Under the pieces are notes generated by a model. The model saw nothing but the letters and a program-made list of their open reading frames with translations, was not told the DNA's origin and searched no databases. The position numbers were made by a program, and so were the translations under genes. Below are positions 43,073-51,861 of a stretch of DNA of 64,000 bases, in pieces (positions within the stretch are counted from its first letter, which is position 1; each line of letters opens with the position of its first letter). The stretch lies in contig CAWELN010000013.1 of NCBI GenBank assembly GCA_963809795.1, positions 1 to 64,000 on the forward strand, given 5' to 3'. This DNA is from DASUAS01 sp963809795. GTDB lineage: Bacteria; Actinomycetota; Acidimicrobiia; IMCC26256; DASPTH01.

Positions 43073-44782
43073 TCAGCCGAGCCCGGCGACGACCTGATCG
43101 ACCAGATCGTCGGCGCTCTCGTACCAGATGCCGTACGTCTCGACCGCCGAGAGCAGGTCGGCGAGTCGCTCGACGTCGGCGACGAGGTCGTCGAGCTCGA
43201 AGAGCGTCGGCAACGCCGCGGTCACCGCGACCGCGGTGCTCAGAGGACCCGTGTGCTCGGGGCTGCGGGTGAGGAACCAGCTCCGCAGCGGATAGCGGCC
43301 CGGGCGCACCCACGGCAGCTCGCTCCCGAGCTTGACTCCCTCGTCGAGCTCGGCGACCACCGATTCGTCGTGGGGCACCGTGGGCTCGGGCACGACGAGC
43401 TCGCGCGTCGACCGGTCGAGCAGCGTGCGGGGCGTGTCGACGATGCAGAGCCCCGCCTTGGCCAGTCGCGGCTGCAGCTGCTTCACGAAGTCGAGCAGGC
43501 CGGCGGGGAGGAGGAGCGCGTCTCCGTCACGGACCACCGCAGTCGCGTTGACGCGCGTGAACGCGGGATCGGGGGGCGCGAGATCGGCGGAGAGGCGCTG
43601 CAGCAACCCGCCCAGCACGCGGCCACCAGAGCGGCTGCGCACCAGCTGCGTGCTGCCGTGCACGAGGAGCTTCAACGACCGCGACGTCCCCGCACCCTTC
43701 GTCGTCGGCGTGCCCCCGAGCGCGACCGAGTAGTTGTCGGGAACTCGCCGGTCGTTGACGCGCGCGCCGCGGAACAGACGGTCGAGCACGTCGGCAGTCT
43801 CGTCCACGTCGTAGCGCAGACCGACGTGGTAGCCGCCGATCGCGTAGGCGCGCGTGCCCTTCCAGTCGGTGCGGTTGGCGCCCCCGCCCCCGCCTCCGGG
43901 GCCGCACATCGCGCCCGGCGCGGGGAGGTACCGCCCTCGCTCGTCGTCGGGCAGGTCCTCGAGCACGTCGGGCTCGTCGATCACGCCGTAGGGAGCTCCG
44001 GGATCGACGCCGGCGAGGTCGCGCGCCAGCTTCGGCACCTGATCCGACCCGACGACCATGGTCTCGACCAGTCGGCCGTCCTCGTCGAGGAGATAGGCGG
44101 CCGGGGTACCGGTGCCGGCGAACGGGTCGACTTCCGTGTCACCCCGCAACAGGACCGGCGCCGCCAGCCCGGCGTCGTCGAGGACCGCGCGGTTGGCGTC
44201 GGCGTCGCCGATGGCCACGAACACGAGGTCGACCCGCTGCTCTTCGAGCAATGGTGCCAGCGCCGCGAGCTCGGCCGCGATCGCCACGCAGAACCCGCAG
44301 CCCGGGCTCCAGTTGACGAGCAGCACGCGCTTCCCGCGCGAGTCGGAGAGCGCCCGCTCGTCGCCCGCGAGATCGGGCAGGGTGAAGTCGTCGAGCTCGT
44401 CGCCGGGTGCGAGGACCTCGGGTGGGGTCCAGTCGTCGTTCCACTCGGGCATCTCCGGCATCTCGGGCGTCGGGAGCGCCACGCCCTCGAGCAGCCCGTT
44501 TGCCCCCAGTTCGCGCACGAAGGCGAGGACGTCGTCTTCCACGACCTTCTGGTCGACGCCGAGCACCTCGGTGAAGTCGTCGACCAGCTCGCCGAGCGAG
44601 GCCTCGCCGTCGAGGAACCGGAAGATGAGCGCGGCGGTGGGATTGAGGACGACGAGCTGGGTGGCGCCGCCGATGACGACCTGCTCGTCGCCGATGGTCG
44701 CCATCGCGAGGTCGGGCACCAGCTCGGCGACGAATCCGAGGTCGATGTCGTCGGGTGTCAGCGGGGCAGCGAGCGTCTCCAT
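43073..44782 (-). CDS. PqqD-like + thioredoxin-like redoxin + HprK-like (P-loop-less) fusion protein
   Basis: 569 residues from ATG 44782 (TACCCT lies nine bases upstream). Residues about 25-105 form a PqqD-like domain (VVLNPTAALIFRFLDGEASL and VRELGANGLLEGV). Residues about 123-258 form a TlpA/AhpC-like redoxin (VLLVNWSPGCGFCVAIAAEL, Cys162-xx-Cys165, and TPAAY with a likely cis-Pro). A Gly-rich linker (about 290-305) precedes about 310-569, which follows the pattern of the HprK-like protein at 62019-62862: VVRDGDALLLPAG in place of VVRDGVACVFPAH. In the partner this is followed by SGKTT, but here by DFVKQLQ, so the Walker A lysine and glycines are gone. The domain is probably a pseudo-kinase. 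Coordinates and motifs are direct; role unknown. Confidence 0.8.
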   Translation of the reverse strand: METLAAPLTPDDIDLGFVAELVPDLAMATIGDEQVVIGGATQLVVLNPTAALIFRFLDGEASLGELVDDFTEVLGVDQKVVEDDVLAFVRELGANGLLEGVALPTPEMPEMPEWNDDWTPPEVLAPGDELDDFTLPDLAGDERALSDSRGKRVLLVNWSPGCGFCVAIAAELAALAPLLEEQRVDLVFVAIGDADANRAVLDDAGLAAPVLLRGDTEVDPFAGTGTPAAYLLDEDGRLVETMVVGSDQVPKLARDLAGVDPGAPYGVIDEPDVLEDLPDDERGRYLPAPGAMCGPGGGGGGANRTDWKGTRAYAIGGYHVGLRYDVDETADVLDRLFRGARVNDRRVPDNYSVALGGTPTTKGAGTSRSLKLLVHGSTQLVRSRSGGRVLGGLLQRLSADLAPPDPAFTRVNATAVVRDGDALLLPAGLLDFVKQLQPRLAKAGLCIVDTPRTLLDRSTRELVVPEPTVPHDESVVAELDEGVKLGSELPWVRPGRYPLRSWFLTRSPEHTGPLSTAVAVTAALPTLFELDDLVADVERLADLLSAVETYGIWYESADDLVDQVVAGLG

Positions 44783-44817
44783 CGGCGCCCAAGGGTACGC
44801 GGTCGATGCCGGCGAAC

Positions 44818-45633
44818 TCACCGCTCGATGCCCAGGAGTGATCGAGCCACTCGGCAGACCGCGTGCGCGCCAGGCGCCCGGGTGCCCTGCGCGCACAGCC
44901 AGGCCAGTGCGGCCTCGAGCGAGGCAGCCGGACTGCGCCGGTAGGAGGGAGCGAGCCGGAGCGGCGCGACCGGTGGCGACGAAAGGACGGCAGGGATCGG
45001 CGGCAGTCCCTCGTCGAGACGCACGCGATCCAGCAGATCGGCGAGGTCGCTGTATCCCAGCTCGACCGCGAGATCAGCCATGACGTCGACCAGCTCGGGG
45101 TCGGAGATGGACGCACCGCGATCGGTGTGCCCGTCAACCTCGTGGGCGAGGCGGAGGAGCAGCAGGTCCCGCGTGCGGGGCGAGCGCGCACCGATCCCGC
45201 CCGCCAGGCCCCGGATCGTCTCACCGTTCCAATGCCAACCGGCGTACGCGAAGGCCAGTTCCTCGGCCTCGGGTCCGACCGCGTCGCGCAGTCTCGCCCG
45301 GCGCCGGTCGACGGTCTGGAAGGGGCCGAAGTCGCCGACCTGGTACGCGGCGTGGACCAACGCAGCCGTCACCAGCGTCGGGCGGCCGTCGACCGTCAGC
45401 ACGACGGACGCCGCGCCGACGAGGTGGTCGACGAAGGGCTTCCCCGAGGAGTGGTAGCGACCGCTGAACAGCTGGCACGCGAGGTCGTACGCTCTCCGCG
45501 CCGCGGCAAGGTCGCCGACGTCCCACTCGTACTCGAGGAGCTGCTCGTAGAGCTGAAGGTTGGTCTGCGCGACCTCACGCACGACCACCCAGGTTACGGG
45601 TCGCGATCCCAACTTTCGGACGACGGCGGGCAT
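44818..45633 (-). CDS. HD-domain-like protein of unknown function
   Basis: 271 residues from ATG 45633; the first 15 or so residues look weak and a GTG around 45588 is possible. The central GRYHSSGKPFVDHLVGAAS and LVTAALVHAAYQVGDFG segments resemble the HD-superfamily helix pair used by RelA-like or DUF6817-like proteins (H..HLVGxA...L..AALxHxxY). RRARLRDAVGPEAEELAFAY follows as expected. The C-terminus is Pro/Arg/Ala-rich. It lies 35 bases upstream of the PqqD-redoxin-HprK-like gene on the same strand and may share its transcript. Confidence 0.6.
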   Translation of the reverse strand: MPAVVRKLGSRPVTWVVVREVAQTNLQLYEQLLEYEWDVGDLAAARRAYDLACQLFSGRYHSSGKPFVDHLVGAASVVLTVDGRPTLVTAALVHAAYQVGDFGPFQTVDRRRARLRDAVGPEAEELAFAYAGWHWNGETIRGLAGGIGARSPRTRDLLLLRLAHEVDGHTDRGASISDPELVDVMADLAVELGYSDLADLLDRVRLDEGLPPIPAVLSSPPVAPLRLAPSYRRSPAASLEAALAWLCAQGTRAPGAHAVCRVARSLLGIER

Positions 45634-45744
45634 CTCGGACGTCGCCGATCAGCACGCGTTTCCGAGGCGCCGACGCGCACGCCAGACCCGCCGACGGATC
45701 TGGTGCTCCCACTGACAGGCAACCGTGCAACGACGACCAGCCCG

Positions 45745-45750
45745 TACGCT
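45745..45750 (+). promoter_or_regulatory. TACGCT -10-like box for a leaderless mRNA
   Basis: TACGCT ends eight bases before ATG 45759, so the transcript would start near the initiation codon. No Shine-Dalgarno sequence is present. Confidence 0.4.
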
Positions 45751-45758
45751 CCCGGCTC

Positions 45759-46418
45759 ATGGGCACCAAACAGCTACTCAAACGGGTGGTGCCGGAGCGG
45801 TTGATTCGCGCCCGCCGTCTCCGCATCGCGAACCAGTTCGCACGGATGTCGTACGCGGTGAACGCGACGTGGCTGGGCACTCCGGCGCTCAAGGCCCCTG
45901 CCGACCTGTGGATCTACCAGGAGATCATTGCCGAGTTGCGTCCGGATCTCATCGTCGAGACCGGCACGATGTTTGGCGGCTCGGCCTTGTATCTCGCGTC
46001 GATCTGCGATCTCGTCGGTCGTGGACAGGTGGTCACGATCGACATTGATGAACGTGGTCCGTACCCGCCGCACCCAAGAGTCGACTACTGGACGGCGTCG
46101 TCAATAGACCCGGCCACAATCGACCGGCTACGAGAGCGCGAAGCCGAGACAGTGCTGGTAATCCTCGACTCGGATCACTCGGAACGACACGTGCGGGCCG
46201 AGCTCGAGGCTTATCAGTCGCTTGTGACGGTTGGCTCGTACCTCATCGTGGAAGACACGAACATCAACGGTCACCCGGTGCTTCGGGGCTATGGCCCGGG
46301 TCCGATGGAAGCCGTCGACGGCTTTATGGCAACCGCGACGAACTATGTCATCGACCGGTCGCGCGAGAAGTTCCTCGTTACTCAGAATCCGCGGGGATAC
46401 CTGCGGAGGATCAGGTGA
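45759..46418 (+). CDS. CmcI-type (cephalosporin hydroxylase family) SAM-dependent methyltransferase
   Basis: 219 residues from ATG 45759. Signature segments are LIVETGTMFGGSALYLASIC (SAM site), VVTIDIDERGPYPPHPRVDY, VLVILDSDHSERHVRAELEA and GSYLIVEDTNINGHPVL. The family covers O-methyltransferases such as rhamnosyl O-methyltransferase as well as the CmcI proteins, and in a glycan locus O-methylation of a sugar is the likely role. This gene and the next have visibly lower GC and less biased third positions than the surroundings, suggesting separate acquisition. Confidence 0.8.
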   Translation: MGTKQLLKRVVPERLIRARRLRIANQFARMSYAVNATWLGTPALKAPADLWIYQEIIAELRPDLIVETGTMFGGSALYLASICDLVGRGQVVTIDIDERGPYPPHPRVDYWTASSIDPATIDRLREREAETVLVILDSDHSERHVRAELEAYQSLVTVGSYLIVEDTNINGHPVLRGYGPGPMEAVDGFMATATNYVIDRSREKFLVTQNPRGYLRRIR

Positions 46419-46503
46419 CGAGGAAACGACTTCCGTTGGCTCTGTATACAACGCCGGCATGGCCATGCAATCCAGAGACCCGCGCCTGTACCAGGATGCA
46501 ACG

Positions 46504-47604
46504 ATGCGAATCACCCACCTGACGGCGGTGATCGGCGGCCATGGCGGAGTACAGCGACTGCTTCACGAGATCGTTCGCTGCCAAGTCAAGCGTGGTCATG
46601 AAGTGCAGGTGCTTGCGGCTGCTTCCCCAGACCTAACACAGGATCTGGACGTCGGCCCAGAGGTGACGGTGTCCTGGTTTCCGACGACCCGGAGAGTTGC
46701 CGGGCGCTACGCATACCAGTCCGGGCTCTTACGCAGAATCAGAGCTGAGGCTCAGATTCCGGGAATCTTCCACGCCCATCAGCCCTTCTCGACGCCAACC
46801 CTCTTTGCTGCTGCGACGCACGCCCCAAGGGTCGTGACTCCGTACATGCACACACCGCATGACGTTGATCGACTCACCGCTGCTCGCCGAGCTCTCCAAC
46901 TTCGCATATTGGCGGCGCGATATCAGGGTGGCCTCGTCTTTCTCTGCGAAAGTGAGCGCAGAGTATTCGAGTCAATCGCCCACCGCCGCTACCCAGATTC
47001 TTCGGTCGTACCACCTGGATTGTCCGAACCCGGACAGGGTGTCTCGGCATATACCAAGAACGAGCCTGTCGTGCTTGTGGTCTCTCGATTGGTTCGCTAT
47101 AAGCAGATCGACCGGGTCATCGAGGCCGTCGCCGCGAGCATTGGACCTTGTCGGCTCGTCGTTGCGGGGGATGGACCTGAGCGCGGCGCGCTGGAGGCAA
47201 CCTGTAGGGCAAATCGACTCGACCCCTCGAGCACGCTGCTCGGGTCCGTTGACGATGAAAGCCTGCGGAGGTGGTACCGGACGGCCGATGTCGTCGTCTC
47301 GCTCTCCCAAGAAGAATCGTTTGGGCTCACGCTCCTGGAGGCAGCGTCGGCAGGCGCTGCCCTACTGGTATCGGACATCCCTGCCCACAGGGACGCCCTA
47401 GCAGTAGTTGGCCAACAAACTGACAACGCGATCGTTCGAGCTGACGCGGAAACCGACCGAATTGCCGAGGCACTTGATCGGCTTCTCGTAATTCCCCAGC
47501 GACACGTTCCGCGTGAACGACCGGTCCGGACCTGGGACGACACTGTCGACGACCTCGAGAACGTCTATCGACGAGTCCTAACCGCCAACGGTGGACGCCA
47601 CTGA
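46504..47604 (+). CDS. Family 4 glycosyltransferase (lower GC)
   Basis: 366 residues from ATG 46504 (MRITHLTAVIGGHGGVQRLL, the usual GT4 start; ATG 46459 adds 15 residues). GT-B motifs are HGGVQRLLHEIVRCQVKRGH, GIFHAHQPFSTPTLFAAATH, the C-domain VVLVVSRLVRYKQIDRVIEA, LVVAGDGPERGALE and VVSLSQEESFGLTLLEAASA (ESFGLTLLE donor loop). Codon usage is markedly less GC-biased than in neighbouring genes. It starts 85 bases after the methyltransferase and probably forms a pair with it. Confidence 0.88.
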   Translation: MRITHLTAVIGGHGGVQRLLHEIVRCQVKRGHEVQVLAAASPDLTQDLDVGPEVTVSWFPTTRRVAGRYAYQSGLLRRIRAEAQIPGIFHAHQPFSTPTLFAAATHAPRVVTPYMHTPHDVDRLTAARRALQLRILAARYQGGLVFLCESERRVFESIAHRRYPDSSVVPPGLSEPGQGVSAYTKNEPVVLVVSRLVRYKQIDRVIEAVAASIGPCRLVVAGDGPERGALEATCRANRLDPSSTLLGSVDDESLRRWYRTADVVVSLSQEESFGLTLLEAASAGAALLVSDIPAHRDALAVVGQQTDNAIVRADAETDRIAEALDRLLVIPQRHVPRERPVRTWDDTVDDLENVYRRVLTANGGRH

Positions 47605-47890
47605 ATCTCCCGGCCCGCCTGGCTGCTTGCTCCTATAGCCGGGCGCGCCACGGTCGACGGTCCGATCGCCTGCCGCCGCTGGTGGGCCGACCGCACCGTG
47701 CCCTTCCAGACGGGCGTAAAGATGCCTGGTGGCCGAGCTGCAACTTTCAGAACTGCATCTTGGCGCGGAAGCTACGCAACAACACCAACCAAACGAACAC
47801 CGAATGACCCTCCGCGCTTACGCGCGTCCGAACAGGCTCGACAAGCCCGCTCCATCACGGACACGCACTCCCTGGACGGAGCAAGCATCG

Positions 47891-49705
47891 TCACGAGGAG
47901 CCCATCGCTTCCGCGATCGCCAACCCGGCGTGGATCAGTCCGATGTGCGTGAATGCCTGCGGATAGTTCCCGAGCAGCTCACCCGTCGCCGGGTCGACCT
48001 CCTCCGACAGCAACCCGAGGTCGTTCGCGCAGGACGCCATCCGATCGAAGAGCGCACGTGCCCGCTCGACCTCGCCGGCCCAGGCGAGGCACTCGGCCAG
48101 CCAGAACGTGCAGATGCCGAAGGTGCCCTCGCCGCCCGTGAGGCCGTCCTCGTTCAGATACCGGTACACGAAGCCGTGCTCGTCGGAGAGACGGTCTGCC
48201 ACCGCGTCGATGGTGGCGTGCATGCGGGGATCGGTCGCGGGCAGGAAGCCGACGATCGGCATCATCAGCACCGACGCGTCCAGGTCGTCGCGCCCGAAGG
48301 CCTGCGTGTACGCGCCCGCGGTGTCGCTCCAGCCCCGATCGAGGATGGCGGCGCGGACCTGGTCGCGGTGGTCGGTCCAGTTGGCGACGCGCTCCTCGGC
48401 CGCGCCGATGACCGGCGCCAGCTTCACCGCCCGGTCGAGCGCCACCCAGTTCATCAACTTGGAGTACAGGAAGTGGTCGGCGCCGCCGCGCACCTCCCAG
48501 ATCCCCTCGTCGACGTCCATCCAGCGGAGCACGGCCCGGTCGGCGACGTCGGCGAGGAAGGCCCCGTACTCGGGATCGAGGTCGATGTCGAGCTGCGACA
48601 TCTGCCAGGCCGCGTCCAGGAGCTCGCCGTACACGTCGAGCTGCGTCTGGTCCCACGCGCCGTTGCCGATGCGCACCGGCCGGCTGTCACGGTGACCCGA
48701 CAGTGCCACCAGCTCGTGCTCCGGGATGAAGCGCTCGCCGCGGATGCCGTACATGATCTGCAGCCCCTGGCCGATTGCGAGGCTGCCGGCGGTGGCGGTG
48801 GCGAAGAAGTCGAAGTAGGCCGTCGCCTCGAACGCGCACCCGCTGGCGGCGAGGGCACCGATGGTGAAGCTGGCGTCGCGCACCCAGGTGTAGCGGTAGT
48901 CCCAGTTGCGCACGCCGCCGATCTCCTCGGGCAGCGAGGTCGTCGGGGCCGCGACGATGGCGCCGGTCGGCGCGTAGTTCAGCGCCCGCAGCACGACCGC
49001 GCTCCGGCGCAGGAGGTCGCGGTGGTCGCCCTCGTAACCGACGAGCTTCGTCGCCCACGACTGCCAACCGTCGATGGTGTCGTCGCGCGCCGCGATCACA
49101 CCCGCCGACGACGGCATCGGTGGTGCCTCGCGCCATGGGTCGGTGACGTTCAGCGCGAAGCAACGGTGCTCGCCCGCCCGCACCAGGAACCGCGCGCGCA
49201 GCACGCCGCGGTCGGGCTCGAGCTCGACGTCGGTGGCGATCGTGGCGCGGATGGGGCCACCGCGCGTGTGCCAGAGGCCGCTCGCGTCTTCGCTCACCAG
49301 CGGCGTCGTCAAGCCGTACTCGGGACGCACCGCGATCTCGACGTCGAGCTCGACCGATCCTTCGATGCCCTCGACGACGCGGCCGATCGCCGCGGGCGAG
49401 TGACGGCCGATGTCGTTGTGCTTGTCGTCCGCGTGCAGCGGCATGAAGTCGTTCAGCACGACCCGGCCGCTCGCCGTGCGCAGCTCGGTGCGGAGCACCA
49501 TGGTGTCCTCGACGTACTCGCGTCGCGACTCGCTCGGCTCGACGGTGCTCAGCCGCCAGGAACCACCGGGTTCACCCAGGATGCTGGCGAAGCAGGCGGC
49601 GGAGTCGAACGACGGGAGGCACGCCCAGTCGATCGATCCATCACGCGAGACGAGCGCCGATCCCTGACAGTTCGAGAGCAACGCGTAGTCCGCGATGCGC
49701 GCCAT
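47891..49705 (-). CDS. Glycoside hydrolase family 15 (glucoamylase/trehalase-like)
   Basis: 604 residues from ATG 49705. An N-terminal beta-sandwich (MARIADYALLSNCQGSALVS, RDGSIDWACLPSFDSAACFA) precedes the (alpha/alpha)6 barrel. The barrel holds GGVRNWDYRYTWVRDASF (with the catalytic acid region), YGIRGERFIPEHEL, DQTQLDVYGELLDAAW and the C-terminal LGLLSEEVDPATGELLGNYP with the catalytic-base Glu. No signal peptide, so cytosolic. Actinobacterial GH15 enzymes of this type cleave trehalose or short alpha-glucans. A frame extending to 50335 is not coding. It may recycle storage sugar for nucleotide-sugar synthesis. Confidence 0.92.
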   Translation of the reverse strand: MARIADYALLSNCQGSALVSRDGSIDWACLPSFDSAACFASILGEPGGSWRLSTVEPSESRREYVEDTMVLRTELRTASGRVVLNDFMPLHADDKHNDIGRHSPAAIGRVVEGIEGSVELDVEIAVRPEYGLTTPLVSEDASGLWHTRGGPIRATIATDVELEPDRGVLRARFLVRAGEHRCFALNVTDPWREAPPMPSSAGVIAARDDTIDGWQSWATKLVGYEGDHRDLLRRSAVVLRALNYAPTGAIVAAPTTSLPEEIGGVRNWDYRYTWVRDASFTIGALAASGCAFEATAYFDFFATATAGSLAIGQGLQIMYGIRGERFIPEHELVALSGHRDSRPVRIGNGAWDQTQLDVYGELLDAAWQMSQLDIDLDPEYGAFLADVADRAVLRWMDVDEGIWEVRGGADHFLYSKLMNWVALDRAVKLAPVIGAAEERVANWTDHRDQVRAAILDRGWSDTAGAYTQAFGRDDLDASVLMMPIVGFLPATDPRMHATIDAVADRLSDEHGFVYRYLNEDGLTGGEGTFGICTFWLAECLAWAGEVERARALFDRMASCANDLGLLSEEVDPATGELLGNYPQAFTHIGLIHAGLAIAEAMGSS

Positions 49706-49977
49706 GCGGTGTCGTCCCTCGCGTTTGGTCAGGCGTTCACGACGCGTCACCCAGGGTGCCGCGATCCTCAGGCGCCCGAGTGCGGACCACACGTCGCCCT
49801 CACATGAGCTCGCGGGCCGACCCGCATCCGAGTCGCGGCGACTCAGCCGCAGCTGAGCCAGATCTCGAACGAGTCCCAGTCGGCCAGTTCGCGAGAGAGT
49901 CGCGGTGCCGACGAACGGCCACAACCTTGTTGGCCGACTGCAAGTCGTGGCTGTAGACGCTCGCATCGATGTGCCGA

Positions 49978-50439
49978 TCACGGACGTGCGCCGTTCGGCG
50001 GCTGCGACGATCGTTGCAGGAGCAGCCGGCACCGCACCGTGAACGTGATGGCGTTCGCCGCGTCGGTCGAGGATGTGCCACAGTGGCAGCTGGGTGAGGT
50101 CTGCGACATGACAGCGCCAGCGTGTTCGGAGCGGATCGGAGCCGCCGCCGTGAGTCGCCGCAGCGTCGTCGCCAGTGAGGGGTGGGGCATCCGCACGCTG
50201 GCGACGGTCGGGGTAGCGTGAACAGCTGTTCGACGATCGACGCTGCAGTGGATCTGGTAGCAGCCCGGGGTCGCGGTGGCGGCGACTGCGGCTGCTGGGC
50301 TCGACAGTGAGTCGATGATCATCGGCGCGGTCCACGCCGCGGCGCCCGCGATACCGGCGGCCTTGATCATCTGCCGACGGTTCAGGCCCGGACGACCTTC
50401 ACCGTCGACAGGGTCGACGTCGTGATCTGTGGGGGTCAC
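49978..50439 (-). CDS. Small Tat-exported Cys-containing protein
   Basis: 153 residues from GTG 50439, six bases after AGGA. The N-terminus has LNRRQMIKAAGIAGAAAWTA and PMIIDSLSSPAAAVAA, a twin-arginine signal peptide with an AxA cleavage site around residue 50. The mature part (about 100 residues) has five Cys (PGCYQIHCSVDRR, SCHCGTSSTD, TVRCRLL) and is otherwise unfamiliar. Similar RR-(x)-K-AG-AAAWTAPMI signals occur on small extracellular proteins of related actinobacteria. It sits between the GH15 and a GT4 gene, divergent from the latter. Possible surface or peptide-type product. Confidence 0.7.
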   Translation of the reverse strand: MTPTDHDVDPVDGEGRPGLNRRQMIKAAGIAGAAAWTAPMIIDSLSSPAAAVAATATPGCYQIHCSVDRRTAVHATPTVASVRMPHPSLATTLRRLTAAAPIRSEHAGAVMSQTSPSCHCGTSSTDAANAITFTVRCRLLLQRSSQPPNGARP

Positions 50440-50665
50440 GTGCGGTCCTGCCTCTCGGGCCCTGAGAATCGCCGCAGTGTACCGAAGTTCGTCGGAGTCA
50501 CCATGGATCACCTTGAGCGTCAAAAACCTGTTCGAGTCACGTACAGCCCAGCCAGATCGCTGATTTGCTGCCCGCGCTTCGTCATCCTGCCGACAGCACG
50601 CTACCCAGATCGAGGGGACCCGACGCACCATCCTCAGGCACCGATCGCCGCCCGCGACGGGCTAC

Positions 50666-50671
50666 TACCGT
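50666..50671 (+). promoter_or_regulatory. TACCGT -10-like box for a leaderless mRNA
   Basis: TACCGT ends eight bases before ATG 50680. This start has no Shine-Dalgarno sequence, so a leaderless transcript is the simplest interpretation. Confidence 0.4.
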
Positions 50672-50679
50672 TGCGGCGC

Positions 50680-51861
50680 ATGGCACCGAGCGGCACCGCG
50701 GCCGAAGAAGCGGCTCTTCGGCGACCGTCACCGGTGACCGAGAAGCGTTCGCGCGTCCTCTCGCTGATCAAGGGCCTCGGACCGGGCGGGGCCGAGCGGC
50801 TGCTCGTCGAGCAGGCGGCCGGCGGCGACCGGGACCGCTTCCAGCACGAGGTCGCCTACGTCCTCGACTGGAAGCGGCACCTCGTGCCCGAGCTCGAGGC
50901 GCTCGGGGTGCCGACGCACTGCCTGGGCGTGAACGACGAGCGCGACCCGCGCTGGGCGACCCGGCTCGCCGGTCTCCTCCGCCGGGAGCGCTACGACATC
51001 GTCCACGCGCACTCGCCCGTGGTCGCCACGGTCGCGCGGGTCGAGGTCAGGGCCCGGCCGAAGGACCGCCGGCCCGGGTTCGTGTACACGGAGCACAACC
51101 GGTGGCCGTCGTACCGGACCGAGACCAGGCTCGCCAACCAGCTGACGTTCGGACTGAACGACGCGGTGTTCGCAGTGTCGGAGGACGTGCGCAGCTCCGT
51201 CTCTCCGCGGTACCGGACCGGCGTCGAGGTGGTGATCCACGGCGTCGACGTGACGCGGGTCCGCGCCCATCTCCGAGATCGCGAACAGACGAGGAAGGAG
51301 CTCGGCGTCCTGCCGGGCGAGTCGCTCGCGGTGACCGTCGCCAACCTCCGCGACGACAAGAACTACCCCGGGCTCATCGAAGCGGCGCGCCTCGTCGGAG
51401 AGCGCGGCGCGCCGGTGAGATTTGCGACCGCAGGCCAAGGACCACTGGAGGCGCAGATCCGGGAGCTGCAACGCCGGAGCGGCCTCGGTGAGCGTTTCGC
51501 GTTGCTCGGGTACCGGGACGATGCCACCCGCCTCATCGCTGCGGCCGACCTCTTCGTCCTCGCGTCGCACCACGAAGGCCTGCCGGTCACGGTGATGGAA
51601 GCCCTCACTCTCGGCGTGCCGGTCGTGGCGCCGGCGGTGGGCGGGCTCCCCGAGGTCGTGACGAGCGGGACCAACGGCATCCTCGTCGCGGCGCGCTCGG
51701 CGCCGGCGCTCGCCGACGCCATCGCGCAAGCCGTCGAGCCGGAGGTGCACGCGCACCTCGTAGCTGGTGCGTCGCGCACCGGCGAACGTTTCTCCTCGCG
51801 GCATGCGATCGCGCGCATCGAAGCCGCCTACGCGGCGCTGGCGCCCACACCTCGTTCGTGA
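50680..51861 (+). CDS. Family 4 glycosyltransferase
   Basis: 393 residues from ATG 50680; GTG 50734 is an alternative that removes an untypical head. Motifs are LIKGLGPGGAERLLVEQAA, VYTEHNRWPSYRTETRLANQ, VIHGVDVTRVRAHL, the C-domain TVANLRDDKNYPGLIEAARL and FVLASHHEGLPVTVMEALTL with the EGLPVTVME loop. This matches GT4 enzymes that build cell-surface glycans. Its 3' end overlaps the convergent membrane-protein gene by 34 bases. Confidence 0.88.
   Translation: MAPSGTAAEEAALRRPSPVTEKRSRVLSLIKGLGPGGAERLLVEQAAGGDRDRFQHEVAYVLDWKRHLVPELEALGVPTHCLGVNDERDPRWATRLAGLLRRERYDIVHAHSPVVATVARVEVRARPKDRRPGFVYTEHNRWPSYRTETRLANQLTFGLNDAVFAVSEDVRSSVSPRYRTGVEVVIHGVDVTRVRAHLRDREQTRKELGVLPGESLAVTVANLRDDKNYPGLIEAARLVGERGAPVRFATAGQGPLEAQIRELQRRSGLGERFALLGYRDDATRLIAAADLFVLASHHEGLPVTVMEALTLGVPVVAPAVGGLPEVVTSGTNGILVAARSAPALADAIAQAVEPEVHAHLVAGASRTGERFSSRHAIARIEAAYAALAPTPRS

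Noticed and set aside
47605..47890. Remnant transposase or integrase beside the lower-GC pair
   Set aside because: No inverted repeats, target duplications or recognisable transposase fragments in any frame.
47729..49807. 692-residue plus-strand frame opposite GH15
   Set aside because: Same high-GC antisense effect; the minus-strand GH15 motifs are complete.
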